NCBI GenBank assembly: GCA_024643585.1
Contig: JAHEMP010000031.1
Span: forward strand, 1-13,261
Source: Crocinitomicaceae bacterium
GTDB lineage: Bacteria; Bacteroidota; Bacteroidia; Flavobacteriales_D; Crocinitomicaceae
DNA length: 13,261 bases
Reading direction: 5' to 3'
Below the pieces are notes generated by a model that worked only from the letters and a program-made list of their open reading frames with translations, made no database searches and had not been told where the DNA came from. Shown piece by piece: positions 6,820 through 13,261 of the stretch. The translations under genes were made by a program, and so were the position numbers. Numbering within the stretch: position 1 is the first letter of the stretch; each line of letters starts with the position of its first letter.

Positions 6820-6913
6820 CATCAGTATTGCACTGAAGAGCATAGTTTTCATAGCTTAGTAGTTAGCTAAAATGCTTTTGGTAAATAAAATTCTGGTTAT
6901 TTATGTATGTCGT

Positions 6914-6921
6914 TACTTTTG
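6914..6921 (+). promoter_or_regulatory. Possible -7 box inside the inverted-repeat locus
   Basis: TACTTTTG matches TAnnTTTG, but no TTG lies at the expected upstream distance. A start near 6928 would give a leader of about 16 nt before the ATG at 6944. If this is the promoter, the left arm of the inverted repeat is not transcribed from it. Confidence 0.22.
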
Positions 6922-6943
6922 CAAGTCTTTTATTTGTCTTAAG

Positions 6944-7039
6944 ATGAGAAGAATTTTAAACTCTTATATCAAACTAGAAAATGAAACTGCCTCTCCAAGC
7001 AGCTACATCACCAAAACAAAAAAAGAACATCAAAAATAA
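6944..7039 (+). CDS. Possible small ORF, 31 residues, inside the inverted repeat
   Basis: ATG at 6944 opens a 31-residue frame that starts MRRILNSYIKLENE and ends with a basic, hydrophilic tail (TKTKKEHQK). The TAA lies within the right arm of the inverted repeat. No signal peptide, membrane segment or known domain is visible. It has the right distance to a -7-like box, but frames of this length occur by chance in AT-rich DNA, and a 34-codon frame on the other strand (7134-7030) is equally open. Treat it as a candidate only. Confidence 0.18.
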   Translation: MRRILNSYIKLENETASPSSYITKTKKEHQK

Positions 7040-7158
7040 CCAGAATTTTTCTCCTTATTTCCTATTAACGAATATACGAAACCTTCTTTAAACCGATTAC
7101 TGATAATTACCATAGTCCACTTTTCAATGAACATTTTAGCATTTCTAATTAACGAAGC

Positions 7159-7902
7159 TTAAATTGTTTCTAAAAGTTTGAAGAATAAATCGCGTTTTGT
7201 TGGAGACAATGGTATGCGCGAACCGTCCTTCATAACCACTGAACCACCGTCAATTTTGTCATACCGATCTACAAAATCGATATTGATTAAGTGCGATTGC
7301 TGAACACGTAAAAAATTGTAATTTACCAGCAGTAACTCGTACTCTTTCAGTGTCTTGGAGACAAATATTTTATTTCCATTGTCTAGATAAAAGGTAGTAT
7401 AATTTCTATCTGCCTCACATCTAATGATAGAATCCAATTCAACGACATGCACGCTTTCTAATGTTTTTAACACCAAACGCCTCTTTGTTTGATTACCGAC
7501 ATTGTATTGTAATGTGTCAAACGATGCCGTTGATTTTTTGTTTGAGTTAGCTTCAATGGCTTTGGAAAGGGCGACACGAAGTTCTTCAGGATCGATAGGC
7601 TTCAATATATAATCCAAAGCTGCGAATTTTATCGCTTTAATGGCGTATTCTTCATGAGCAGTTATAAATATTACATCGAAATCTTTGTTCTGCACTCCTT
7701 TTAAAACATCAAAACCATTTCCGTCAGGTAATTGAATGTCTAGTATTACAATTTGTGGTTTTAACCTTTCTATGGCAAGAATCCCAGACTCAACACTACT
7801 GCCTTCGGTACTAATAGAAAGAGTGTGACCAAATGAATCAATCATTTTGGCAATCAAATCTCTTGTTCTTTTTTCGTCGTCAATAATCAAAACATTAACC
7901 AT
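7159..7902 (-). CDS. LytTR-family DNA-binding response regulator
   Basis: This is the output half of the two-component system encoded with the upstream kinase. From the ATG at 7902 it has 247 residues. Receiver domain ~2-117: acidic pair in IIDDE, phospho-acceptor Asp in VILDIQLPDGNG (residue 55 from this start), Thr in FITAHEEYA, and Lys in LDYILKPIDPEEL. The LytTR domain occupies ~141-247 (LESVHVVELDSIIRCEADRN, then FLRVQQSHLINIDFVDRYD and IPLSPTKRDLF), a beta-fold that binds DNA in the major groove. The frame also runs 4 codons upstream to a TTG at 7914, one base after the kinase stop; I prefer the ATG because MVNVLIIDDE is the usual family start. Target genes are not indicated. Transcription probably continues to the bidirectional terminator at 6819-6784. 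Confidence 0.92.
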   Translation of the reverse strand: MVNVLIIDDEKRTRDLIAKMIDSFGHTLSISTEGSSVESGILAIERLKPQIVILDIQLPDGNGFDVLKGVQNKDFDVIFITAHEEYAIKAIKFAALDYILKPIDPEELRVALSKAIEANSNKKSTASFDTLQYNVGNQTKRRLVLKTLESVHVVELDSIIRCEADRNYTTFYLDNGNKIFVSKTLKEYELLLVNYNFLRVQQSHLINIDFVDRYDKIDGGSVVMKDGSRIPLSPTKRDLFFKLLETI

Positions 7903-7915
7903 AGTTTGTGTCAAT

Positions 7916-10144
7916 TTAATTGGTGTTTATTTGTTCAGTAATATAGGGCAGGGAGATTAGCACCTTCGTGCCAGAATGTTTTTCCTCATCCATATCGCTG
8001 ATAAGCAAATACCCTGCCGATTTGTACTTATCGTTGATCATATTAATCCGATCGCGCGTAATTTGCAAAGCCATACTTTTGTGTTCACTTCCTGTTTTCA
8101 ATTTTTCCGCTTTCGATCGACCGATACCATTGTCTTCAATTGAAATATTAAGCATACCATCGAGACGTTGAAATTCTATTTTGATTTTTCCATTTGGCAA
8201 AGTATGTAATTGTCCATGTTCAATTGAATTTTCAACAAAAGGCTGGGTAATCATAGGGGGAATTTGAACGGTATCGTACAGCAGTTCCTCAGGACATATG
8301 ATTTCAAAATCAAAACGATCTTCAAATCTCAACTTTTGGGTTTCCAAATATTTCTGAAGAATTTCAATTTCTGTTTCTAAGTTAATAAATGTTTTAGGCG
8401 AATTTTCTAATATCAATCGGATAAGTCTGGAGAAATTAACTAAAAACCGACTAGAGTTCTTAACGTCATTTTCAAAAATATAACTTTGAATTACAGACAT
8501 CGCATTGAAAATAAAATGAGGATTCATTTGAGTCCTAAGAAGGATTTGAGCCATTTCAATTTCCTTTCTTTTTTGCTGAATAGTTATTTGTCTATTTCTG
8601 TAAATGAAGATAATCGTGGCTAGCACGATGATAATGATGAAAGTTAGAATTATGTATGTAAGCAAATTATTTCGAAGAGAGATATTCTCGAGTTTGGTTT
8701 TTGTTAATTCCCTTTCTCTTTTTTGTTTTTCTAGAATGTTGTTTTGTTGGGCGATTAATTCGTCACGCTGTTTAGACCGATACAACTCGTTCAACTCTGC
8801 AATTCGCCTAGCCGATTGATTGTTTTTATTCTTTTGAGATAGACGAACGAAGTCCTCTAAATAAATCCAGGCATCCTTCATCTTACCCTGTTCCTTATAA
8901 ATATCAGCGATCATAGGATAAATTTCATACGCCTTATCATTTAAAGGGTTGACATTGGAGGTGTCAATGGATTGCTTTAAATAGTACAAAGCTTCATTTA
9001 GTTTATTCTGTTTTTTATAAACGACCCCCTTATATTGATAAATTTCTTTTAAGCTATTCGGTATTTTCCCAAATTTATAAAGGGAACTTGCTCGATTTAA
9101 ATGAAACAGGGCTTCGTCATAGAGTCCTTTATCGATACATATTTGAGCATTAATAAATTCGGCTTTCCCTAGCAAATATTTGTTACTTATTTTCTTTAAA
9201 ATTATTGTAGCCTTGTCGTTTAATTTTTGGGCTTCATCAAATTTCCCTTGTATCCTTTTAACGTTTGCTTGCGAAGACAAAGCGGAGCCTTGCAGACGGA
9301 AATCTTCAAAATCAGTGGCGTATTTATAGGCGAGGTTGTAGTAATAAATAGCCTCTTTATAATTTTGAATATCAATTTGTTTGTCCCCAATTTGCAAAGA
9401 AACAATGGTCATGATAGGATAATTTCGTGCACCTTTTGCATAATAGGATGCTAAAAGTTCCTTAGAAAGAGCAATATCAGGCTGACCAAATTGATTGTAA
9501 ACAAAAGATTGATATAAATAAGCAAAAGCAAAGTCAATTTTCTTTCTTGAAATGTTCGCCGCATCCAACGATTTATCAGAATACTCAAGGGCTTTTTCTT
9601 TGTTTGAGCGTTTGATTTCACATGAAGTTAAATAGCAATAATTTCTGCAAATGCTAGAATAGTCCTTTATCTTTTTCGAAATCAGCAGTGATCGTTTTAA
9701 GTAGATTTCTCCGCTGTCACATTGGTTTTTCACAAGAAGAAAATACCCAATATTTTGGAGAATTTCAGCTTGATTTATCGATGATAGAGATGAAATGTCG
9801 TAATCTACATACTTCATGGTTGATGCTTCGAAGGAGGCCTCATTCCTTTCTAGTTTGAAAATTTTGGCATTGAAAATATCTATTTCAACTCTATCTTTAA
9901 TGTTTTCTTGTTTGGCGATGTTGTTTATCCTCTTCCTTAAATTTTCTGCTTTACTTAAGTTGTTATCCGCGTAGTATTCTCCCAAACGAATCATTCTCAA
10001 AATTTTCAAATTAGGATCTTTCGTTTCCCGAACCCCACGAATGAGCTCTTTTTCAGCAAATTTTTGCGCAAAAACAGACGGACTATTCACCAAAAAAATG
10101 ATGCTTAGAAGAAAATATGAGAGTATAGGAGAAATATTCTTCAT
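7916..10144 (-). CDS. TPR-containing sensor histidine kinase (His_kinase PF06580 type)
   Basis: The 742-residue protein is a membrane-bound kinase expected to phosphorylate the LytTR regulator encoded 13 nt downstream. Residues 1-26 form a signal peptide (ending VFA before Gln27), so the region ~27-490 is periplasmic. It holds a series of TPR-like helical pairs (for example NYKEAIYYYNLAYKYA at 261-276, GLYDEALFHLNRASSLY at 340-356, NKLNEALYYLKQSID at 380-394), ending in a charged coiled coil (~455-490). One membrane helix follows (~494-515). The cytoplasmic kinase has the phospho-accepting His543 in QMNPHFIFNAM, the N-box QPFVENSIEHG (Asn639) and the ATP-lid motif EDNGIGRSKAEKLK (670-683). 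All catalytic motifs are intact. It diverges from leuS across a 90-bp gap. What the TPR domain senses is not shown; related proteins are common in Bacteroidota. Confidence 0.92.
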   Translation of the reverse strand: MKNISPILSYFLLSIIFLVNSPSVFAQKFAEKELIRGVRETKDPNLKILRMIRLGEYYADNNLSKAENLRKRINNIAKQENIKDRVEIDIFNAKIFKLERNEASFEASTMKYVDYDISSLSSINQAEILQNIGYFLLVKNQCDSGEIYLKRSLLISKKIKDYSSICRNYCYLTSCEIKRSNKEKALEYSDKSLDAANISRKKIDFAFAYLYQSFVYNQFGQPDIALSKELLASYYAKGARNYPIMTIVSLQIGDKQIDIQNYKEAIYYYNLAYKYATDFEDFRLQGSALSSQANVKRIQGKFDEAQKLNDKATIILKKISNKYLLGKAEFINAQICIDKGLYDEALFHLNRASSLYKFGKIPNSLKEIYQYKGVVYKKQNKLNEALYYLKQSIDTSNVNPLNDKAYEIYPMIADIYKEQGKMKDAWIYLEDFVRLSQKNKNNQSARRIAELNELYRSKQRDELIAQQNNILEKQKRERELTKTKLENISLRNNLLTYIILTFIIIIVLATIIFIYRNRQITIQQKRKEIEMAQILLRTQMNPHFIFNAMSVIQSYIFENDVKNSSRFLVNFSRLIRLILENSPKTFINLETEIEILQKYLETQKLRFEDRFDFEIICPEELLYDTVQIPPMITQPFVENSIEHGQLHTLPNGKIKIEFQRLDGMLNISIEDNGIGRSKAEKLKTGSEHKSMALQITRDRINMINDKYKSAGYLLISDMDEEKHSGTKVLISLPYITEQINTN

Positions 10145-10203
10145 TTCGTGTGCATTAAATATAGAACTTTTTGTTGACTACATGACGTTCTAAGGAAAGC
10201 CAT

Positions 10204-10211
10204 TATCTTTG
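10204..10211 (+). promoter_or_regulatory. Candidate -7 box for leuS
   Basis: TATCTTTG matches TAnnTTTG exactly and predicts a leader of about 17 nt. The nearest TTG trinucleotides (10171-10176) are 27 nt or more upstream, too far for a standard -33 box, so the upstream half is weak. The same 90-bp gap must also hold the kinase promoter on the other strand; the best box there is TATATTTA (10163-10156). Confidence 0.42.
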
Positions 10212-10234
10212 TCGGAAAAATAACGACGTAAAGA

Positions 10235-13006
10235 ATGGAGTACGATTTCTCGAGAATAGAACGTGATTGGCAAAAATATTGGAAGGATAATAAAACCAAT
10301 AAAGTTTTAGAGGACAAGATAAAACCAAAATACTATGTTTTGGATATGTTTCCTTATCCTTCAGGGGCAGGATTACATGTAGGTCATCCGCTTGGCTATA
10401 TTGCCTCCGACATTTTTTCACGTTATAAAAAACTTAAAGGATTTAATGTTTTACATCCGATGGGTTACGATTCATTTGGATTACCTGCAGAACAATACGC
10501 TATTCAAACAGGACAACATCCTGCAATAACCACAAAGGAGAATATTGCGCGCTACCGAGAACAGCTAGACAAAATGGGATTCTGTTTTGATTGGGACCGA
10601 GAAGTAAGAACATCATCTCCAGAATATTACAAATGGACCCAGTGGATTTTCAAGCAATTGTTCAATTCTTGGTTCAATAACAATACACAAAAGGCTGAAA
10701 GAATTGACACCTTGATTGCTCATTTCGAGAAAGAAGGAAATGGAAAATTGAACGCTTGTACCGATATTGAAGTTGTATTCTCTTCTGAAGAATGGAGATC
10801 CTATTCTGAAAAAGAAAAAGAGTCTATCTTACAAGAATATCGATTGGCTTATTTGGCCGATTCTTGGGTAAACTGGTGTCCTGCATTGGGAACGGTTTTG
10901 GCAAACGACGAAGTTGTAAACGGTGTTTCCGAAAGAGGTGGACATCCAGTGGAGCAAAAATTAATGCGTCAGTGGTCGATGCGAATTAAAGCCTATGCTC
11001 AACGATTATTAGATGGGTTAGATAAAGTTGACTGGACAGAATCAATCAAAGAAATACAAAGAAATTGGATTGGAAAATCTCAAGGAGCCTCCGTACGATT
11101 CCAGTTGGAAAACGCAACATATGAAATCGAAGTGTTCACAACACGTCCAGATACAATTTTTGGAGTGTCATTTATGGTATTGGCTCCTGAACATGAATTA
11201 GTTGATTTAATCACGACACCTGCGCACAAAAACGAAATAGAAGAATACAAAAAGGCTGCTTCGTTAAAATCAGAAAGGGACCGTCAATCGGATGTGAAAA
11301 ATATTTCTGGCGCAAATACCGGCGCTTTTGCAATACATCCATTTACAGGAGAAAAAATCCAAATATGGATAGGCGATTACGTGTTAGCGAGCTACGGAAC
11401 GGGCGCCGTAATGGCCGTCCCATGCGGGGATCAACGCGATTGGGATTTTGCAAAGCATTTTGGGATTGATATCATCAATATTTTTGATGGGATTGACATT
11501 TCCGAAGCCGCGTATGCTGAAAAAGAAGGTAAAATCGCCAATTCGGACTTCCTTTCTGGATTAGAAATCAAAAAAGCCTTGAAATTGGCTATCCATAAAA
11601 TCGAAGAAAAGGGAATAGGAAAAGGCAAAATCAATTACCGATTGAGGGATGCCATCTTCTCTCGTCAACGTTATTGGGGAGAACCTTTTCCAATTTATTA
11701 TGAAAACGAAATCCCAAAATTATTAGAAGACGACCAATTACCCGTTATCCTTCCTGAAGTAGATAAATATTTGCCCACCGAAGAGGGAGAACCGCCTTTG
11801 GCACGTGCGAACAAAGAGGCTTGGAATGTTTTTCAAGGTGAACGAATGGAATACAATACTATGCCAGGTTGGGCAGGTAGTTCCTGGTATTTCTTGCGTT
11901 ACATGGATCCTAAAAATGAAAATGAATTTGCAGCGAAAGAAAAAGTAGAGTACTGGAACAACGTAGACTTGTACATTGGTGGGGCCGAACATGCAACGGG
12001 CCACCTATTGTACGCACGTTTTTGGACAAAATTCCTGAATGATTTGGATTATATTCCTTTCGACGAACCGTTCCAAAAAATGATCAACCAAGGAATGATT
12101 TTGGGTAGAAGTAGCTTTGTTTATCGCCTTGAAGGAGAGAATAAATTTGTTACTGAAAGTAAAAAAGAGAATTTCAACTATACAGCTATACATGTTGATA
12201 TTTCGATTGTCAATAATGACATTTTAGATATTAATGCTTTTAAAAATTCGCGAGAAGAATTTAAAACTGCCGAATTCATACTTGAAAATGACGGAAGCTA
12301 CAAATGCGGATACGAAGTAGAAAAAATGTCCAAATCCAAATACAACGTTCAAACGCCAGACGAATTGGTAGAGAAATTTGGAGCAGACACACTTCGTATG
12401 TATGAGATGTTTTTAGGTCCATTAGAGCAAAGTAAACCTTGGGATACAAAAGGAATAAACGGTGTACACAATTTCTTGCGCAAACTGTGGCGTTTGTTCC
12501 ATGATGTCGACAACAATTTCATGGTTAAGGATGCAGAACCAACCAAAGACAATCTAAAAACACTGCACAAAACCATCAAGAAAATTGGTGAAGACTTGGA
12601 ACGTTTTTCGTTCAATACGGGTGTTTCAACTTTCATGATTTGCGTGAATGAATTGACGGAACAAAAATGCAACAATAGAGCTGTTTTAAGTGATTTGGTG
12701 GTGTTGTTATCACCGTTTGCACCACACATATGTGAGGAGTTATGGCAGCAATTGGGCAATAAAGATTCAATAACAAAAGCAACCTTCCCAGCGTTTGACG
12801 AAAAACATTTGGTAGAATCTAGCTTTGAATATCCCGTATCTTTCAATGGAAAAATGCGATTTAAAGTGAATTTGGAGCTAGGAATGAGCGTACCAGACAT
12901 GCAAAAAGAAATATTGTCCTTACAGCAAACACAGAAATACTTGGAAGGGAAAGAACCGAAAAAAGTAATAATCGTTCCAGGGAAAATAGTGAACTTTGTA
13001 GTGTAA
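10235..13006 (+). CDS. leuS: Leucyl-tRNA synthetase
   Basis: This cytoplasmic class I aminoacyl-tRNA synthetase attaches leucine to tRNA-Leu and is essential for translation. It is complete at 923 residues, somewhat longer than E. coli LeuS. The HIGH motif is HVGH (48-51) in FPYPSGAGLHVGHPLGY. The CP1 editing domain that removes mischarged residues carries the Thr-rich TTRPDT (302-307) and GTGAVMAVPCGDQRDWDF. The catalytic core includes MPGWAGSSWYFLRYMDP and the KMSKS loop KMSKSKYN (697-704). About 50 extra residues ahead of KMSKS (~637-690) occupy the place of the leucine-specific domain. The anticodon-binding helical domain follows, with LLSPFAPHICEELWQQLG, then a short C-terminal tRNA-contacting domain ending VIIVPGKIVNFVV. 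The ATG at 10235 is the family start (MEYDFSRIERDWQKYW). It is transcribed away from the kinase gene. Confidence 0.97.
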   Translation: MEYDFSRIERDWQKYWKDNKTNKVLEDKIKPKYYVLDMFPYPSGAGLHVGHPLGYIASDIFSRYKKLKGFNVLHPMGYDSFGLPAEQYAIQTGQHPAITTKENIARYREQLDKMGFCFDWDREVRTSSPEYYKWTQWIFKQLFNSWFNNNTQKAERIDTLIAHFEKEGNGKLNACTDIEVVFSSEEWRSYSEKEKESILQEYRLAYLADSWVNWCPALGTVLANDEVVNGVSERGGHPVEQKLMRQWSMRIKAYAQRLLDGLDKVDWTESIKEIQRNWIGKSQGASVRFQLENATYEIEVFTTRPDTIFGVSFMVLAPEHELVDLITTPAHKNEIEEYKKAASLKSERDRQSDVKNISGANTGAFAIHPFTGEKIQIWIGDYVLASYGTGAVMAVPCGDQRDWDFAKHFGIDIINIFDGIDISEAAYAEKEGKIANSDFLSGLEIKKALKLAIHKIEEKGIGKGKINYRLRDAIFSRQRYWGEPFPIYYENEIPKLLEDDQLPVILPEVDKYLPTEEGEPPLARANKEAWNVFQGERMEYNTMPGWAGSSWYFLRYMDPKNENEFAAKEKVEYWNNVDLYIGGAEHATGHLLYARFWTKFLNDLDYIPFDEPFQKMINQGMILGRSSFVYRLEGENKFVTESKKENFNYTAIHVDISIVNNDILDINAFKNSREEFKTAEFILENDGSYKCGYEVEKMSKSKYNVQTPDELVEKFGADTLRMYEMFLGPLEQSKPWDTKGINGVHNFLRKLWRLFHDVDNNFMVKDAEPTKDNLKTLHKTIKKIGEDLERFSFNTGVSTFMICVNELTEQKCNNRAVLSDLVVLLSPFAPHICEELWQQLGNKDSITKATFPAFDEKHLVESSFEYPVSFNGKMRFKVNLELGMSVPDMQKEILSLQQTQKYLEGKEPKKVIIVPGKIVNFVV

Positions 13007-13007
13007 A

Positions 13008-13045
13008 AAAAGGCTGTTTTAATGTTTTGAAATTTTATGCCTTTT
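13008..13045 (+). terminator. Weak candidate terminator after leuS
   Basis: A 7-bp stem AAAAGGC (13008-13014) pairs with GCCTTTT (13039-13045) across a 24-nt loop and ends in four T. The loop is long and the T-run short, so this is uncertain; no better hairpin is present before the next gene. Confidence 0.25.
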
Positions 13046-13104
13046 GTGGCAAAATTCAAAGGTAAGCAGACTTATTAAATTTATACAATTCTTTATTCTT
13101 GCAA

Positions 13105-13261
13105 ATGGATCAACCAATCAACCCGAAAAGATGGAAAGTAGCCTTGTTAATTTGGTTATTTATCTTCCCATTTATATCGCTTGTTCCCATAATTTTATGG
13201 CCAATTCTTGAACCGCTAAAAATGTGGCAAAGAGCTTTGGTGATGAGTTTAATGTTGGTCC
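13105..13261 (+). CDS. Small integral membrane protein, N-terminal 52 residues (3' end outside window)
   Basis: The frame opens at ATG 13105 and runs off the right edge. It starts MDQPINPKRWKVALLIWL, continues FIFPFISLVPIILWPILEPL as a first membrane segment (~11-36), then KMWQRALVMSLMLV as the start of a second. The layout (basic residue, ALLIWL, Pro-rich hydrophobic stretch, EPL, then Arg-Ala-Leu) resembles the two-helix membrane tail found at the C-terminus of some antibiotic-biosynthesis-monooxygenase-domain proteins, here apparently as a stand-alone small protein; that link is from memory and tentative. It follows leuS by 98 nt on the same strand. A -7-like box (TATTCTTG, 13094-13101, one mismatch) almost touches the ATG. 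No function can be given. Confidence 0.6.
   Translation, partial: MDQPINPKRWKVALLIWLFIFPFISLVPIILWPILEPLKMWQRALVMSLMLV

Larger units (their letters stand above)
6887..7049. repeat. Perfect 16-bp inverted repeat, arms 131 bp apart
   Basis: Left arm 6887-6902 reads AAAATTCTGGTTATTT and the right arm 7034-7049 is its exact reverse complement; the match ends abruptly at both sides. The whole unit is 163 bp. It could be a small terminal-inverted-repeat element (MITE-like), though no target-site duplication is visible. It could instead be the closing stem of a structured RNA: the right arm ends in TTTT and one more T follows at 7050. I cannot separate these from one copy. Confidence 0.7.
6786..7158. 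other. 373-bp gap between two 3' ends, with an inverted-repeat locus
   Basis: The flanking genes converge here, so no promoter is needed, yet the gap is long for this compact genome. It contains the bulk of the bidirectional terminator, a perfect 16-bp inverted repeat (6887-6902 and 7034-7049), a consensus -7-like box inside it (TACTTTTG, 6914-6921) and a 31-codon ORF (6944-7039). Bases 7050-7158 show nothing I can assign. No tRNA, tmRNA or SRP RNA signature was recognised. Confidence 0.6.

Noticed and set aside
6851..6870. TAGCT ... AGCTA hairpin and TTAGCTAA palindrome after the bidirectional terminator
   Set aside because: Five base pairs around an 8-nt loop in AT-rich DNA; no flanking feature makes it meaningful.
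6991..7006. AAGCAGC next to CTGCC, reminiscent of the SRP RNA tip
   Set aside because: The required GGAAG..GCAGC tetraloop context and paired arms are missing; only a 4-bp hairpin can form.
7030..7134. 34-codon minus-strand ORF starting MFIEKWTMV in the 373-bp gap
   Set aside because: No promoter or domain support; chance length, and it lies in the probable 3' untranslated region of the regulator.
7064..7156. 9-bp direct repeat ATTAACGAA at 7064-7072 and 7148-7156
   Set aside because: Too short to stand out in AT-rich DNA, and it does not flank the inverted-repeat unit as a target-site duplication would.
12140..12310. Insert ahead of the KMSKS loop in leuS as a possible foreign domain
   Set aside because: Extra sequence here is usual in Bacteroidota LeuS, matches the leucine-specific domain position, and the reading frame and core motifs are intact.
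12349..13059. 236-codon open frame on the minus strand across the 3' part of leuS
   Set aside because: It is fully antisense to a conserved synthetase, has low-complexity Ser/Phe/Cys-rich composition and no recognisable domain. Long antisense frames are expected opposite biased coding sequence.

Overview
The window looks like ordinary chromosomal DNA from a Bacteroidota bacterium, most likely a flavobacterial lineage. Several things point there: AT-rich sequence, no Shine-Dalgarno sequences ahead of the genes, promoter-like TTG / TAnnTTTG box pairs, a TonB-dependent receptor with an N-terminal carboxypeptidase-regulatory-like domain, a probable type IX secretion (T9SS) cargo protein, a TPR sensor kinase paired with a LytTR regulator, and a Bacteroidota-type leucyl-tRNA synthetase. 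I cannot name the genus. I see no phage, insertion sequence, CRISPR array, tRNA or rRNA.

Layout. 1-3111 (minus): a peptide-type ABC substrate-binding lipoprotein followed by the N-terminal third to half of a TonB-dependent receptor that runs off the left edge; the 42-nt gap suggests one envelope uptake operon. 3112-3356: divergent promoter region. 3357-4175 (plus): a secreted two-domain protein of unknown function with a T9SS-like C-terminal sorting domain, closed by a hairpin terminator. 4231-4632 (plus): methylmalonyl-CoA epimerase (mce), overlapping tail-to-tail by 13 nt with a YihX-like HAD phosphatase (4620-5237, minus). 5307-5906 (minus): a YceI-domain lipoprotein with its own strong terminator. 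6024-6785 (plus): a cyclase-family (kynurenine-formamidase-like fold) metal hydrolase with a good promoter and a perfect bidirectional terminator.

6786-7158 is a 373-bp gap. It holds a perfect 16-bp inverted repeat 131 bp apart that encloses a -7-like box and a possible 31-residue ORF; it is the least explained part of the window. 7159-10144 (minus) is a two-gene signalling operon: TPR histidine kinase, then LytTR response regulator. Divergent from it is leuS (10235-13006, plus). The window ends in the start of a small membrane protein (13105 onward).

The genes are mostly independent housekeeping and envelope units. Functional links I can support are the binding protein/receptor pair and the kinase/regulator pair. 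I found no clear-cut new multi-gene system; the best leads are the inverted-repeat locus at 6887-7049, two genes that begin directly behind terminator hairpins, and the unknown T9SS-type secreted protein.
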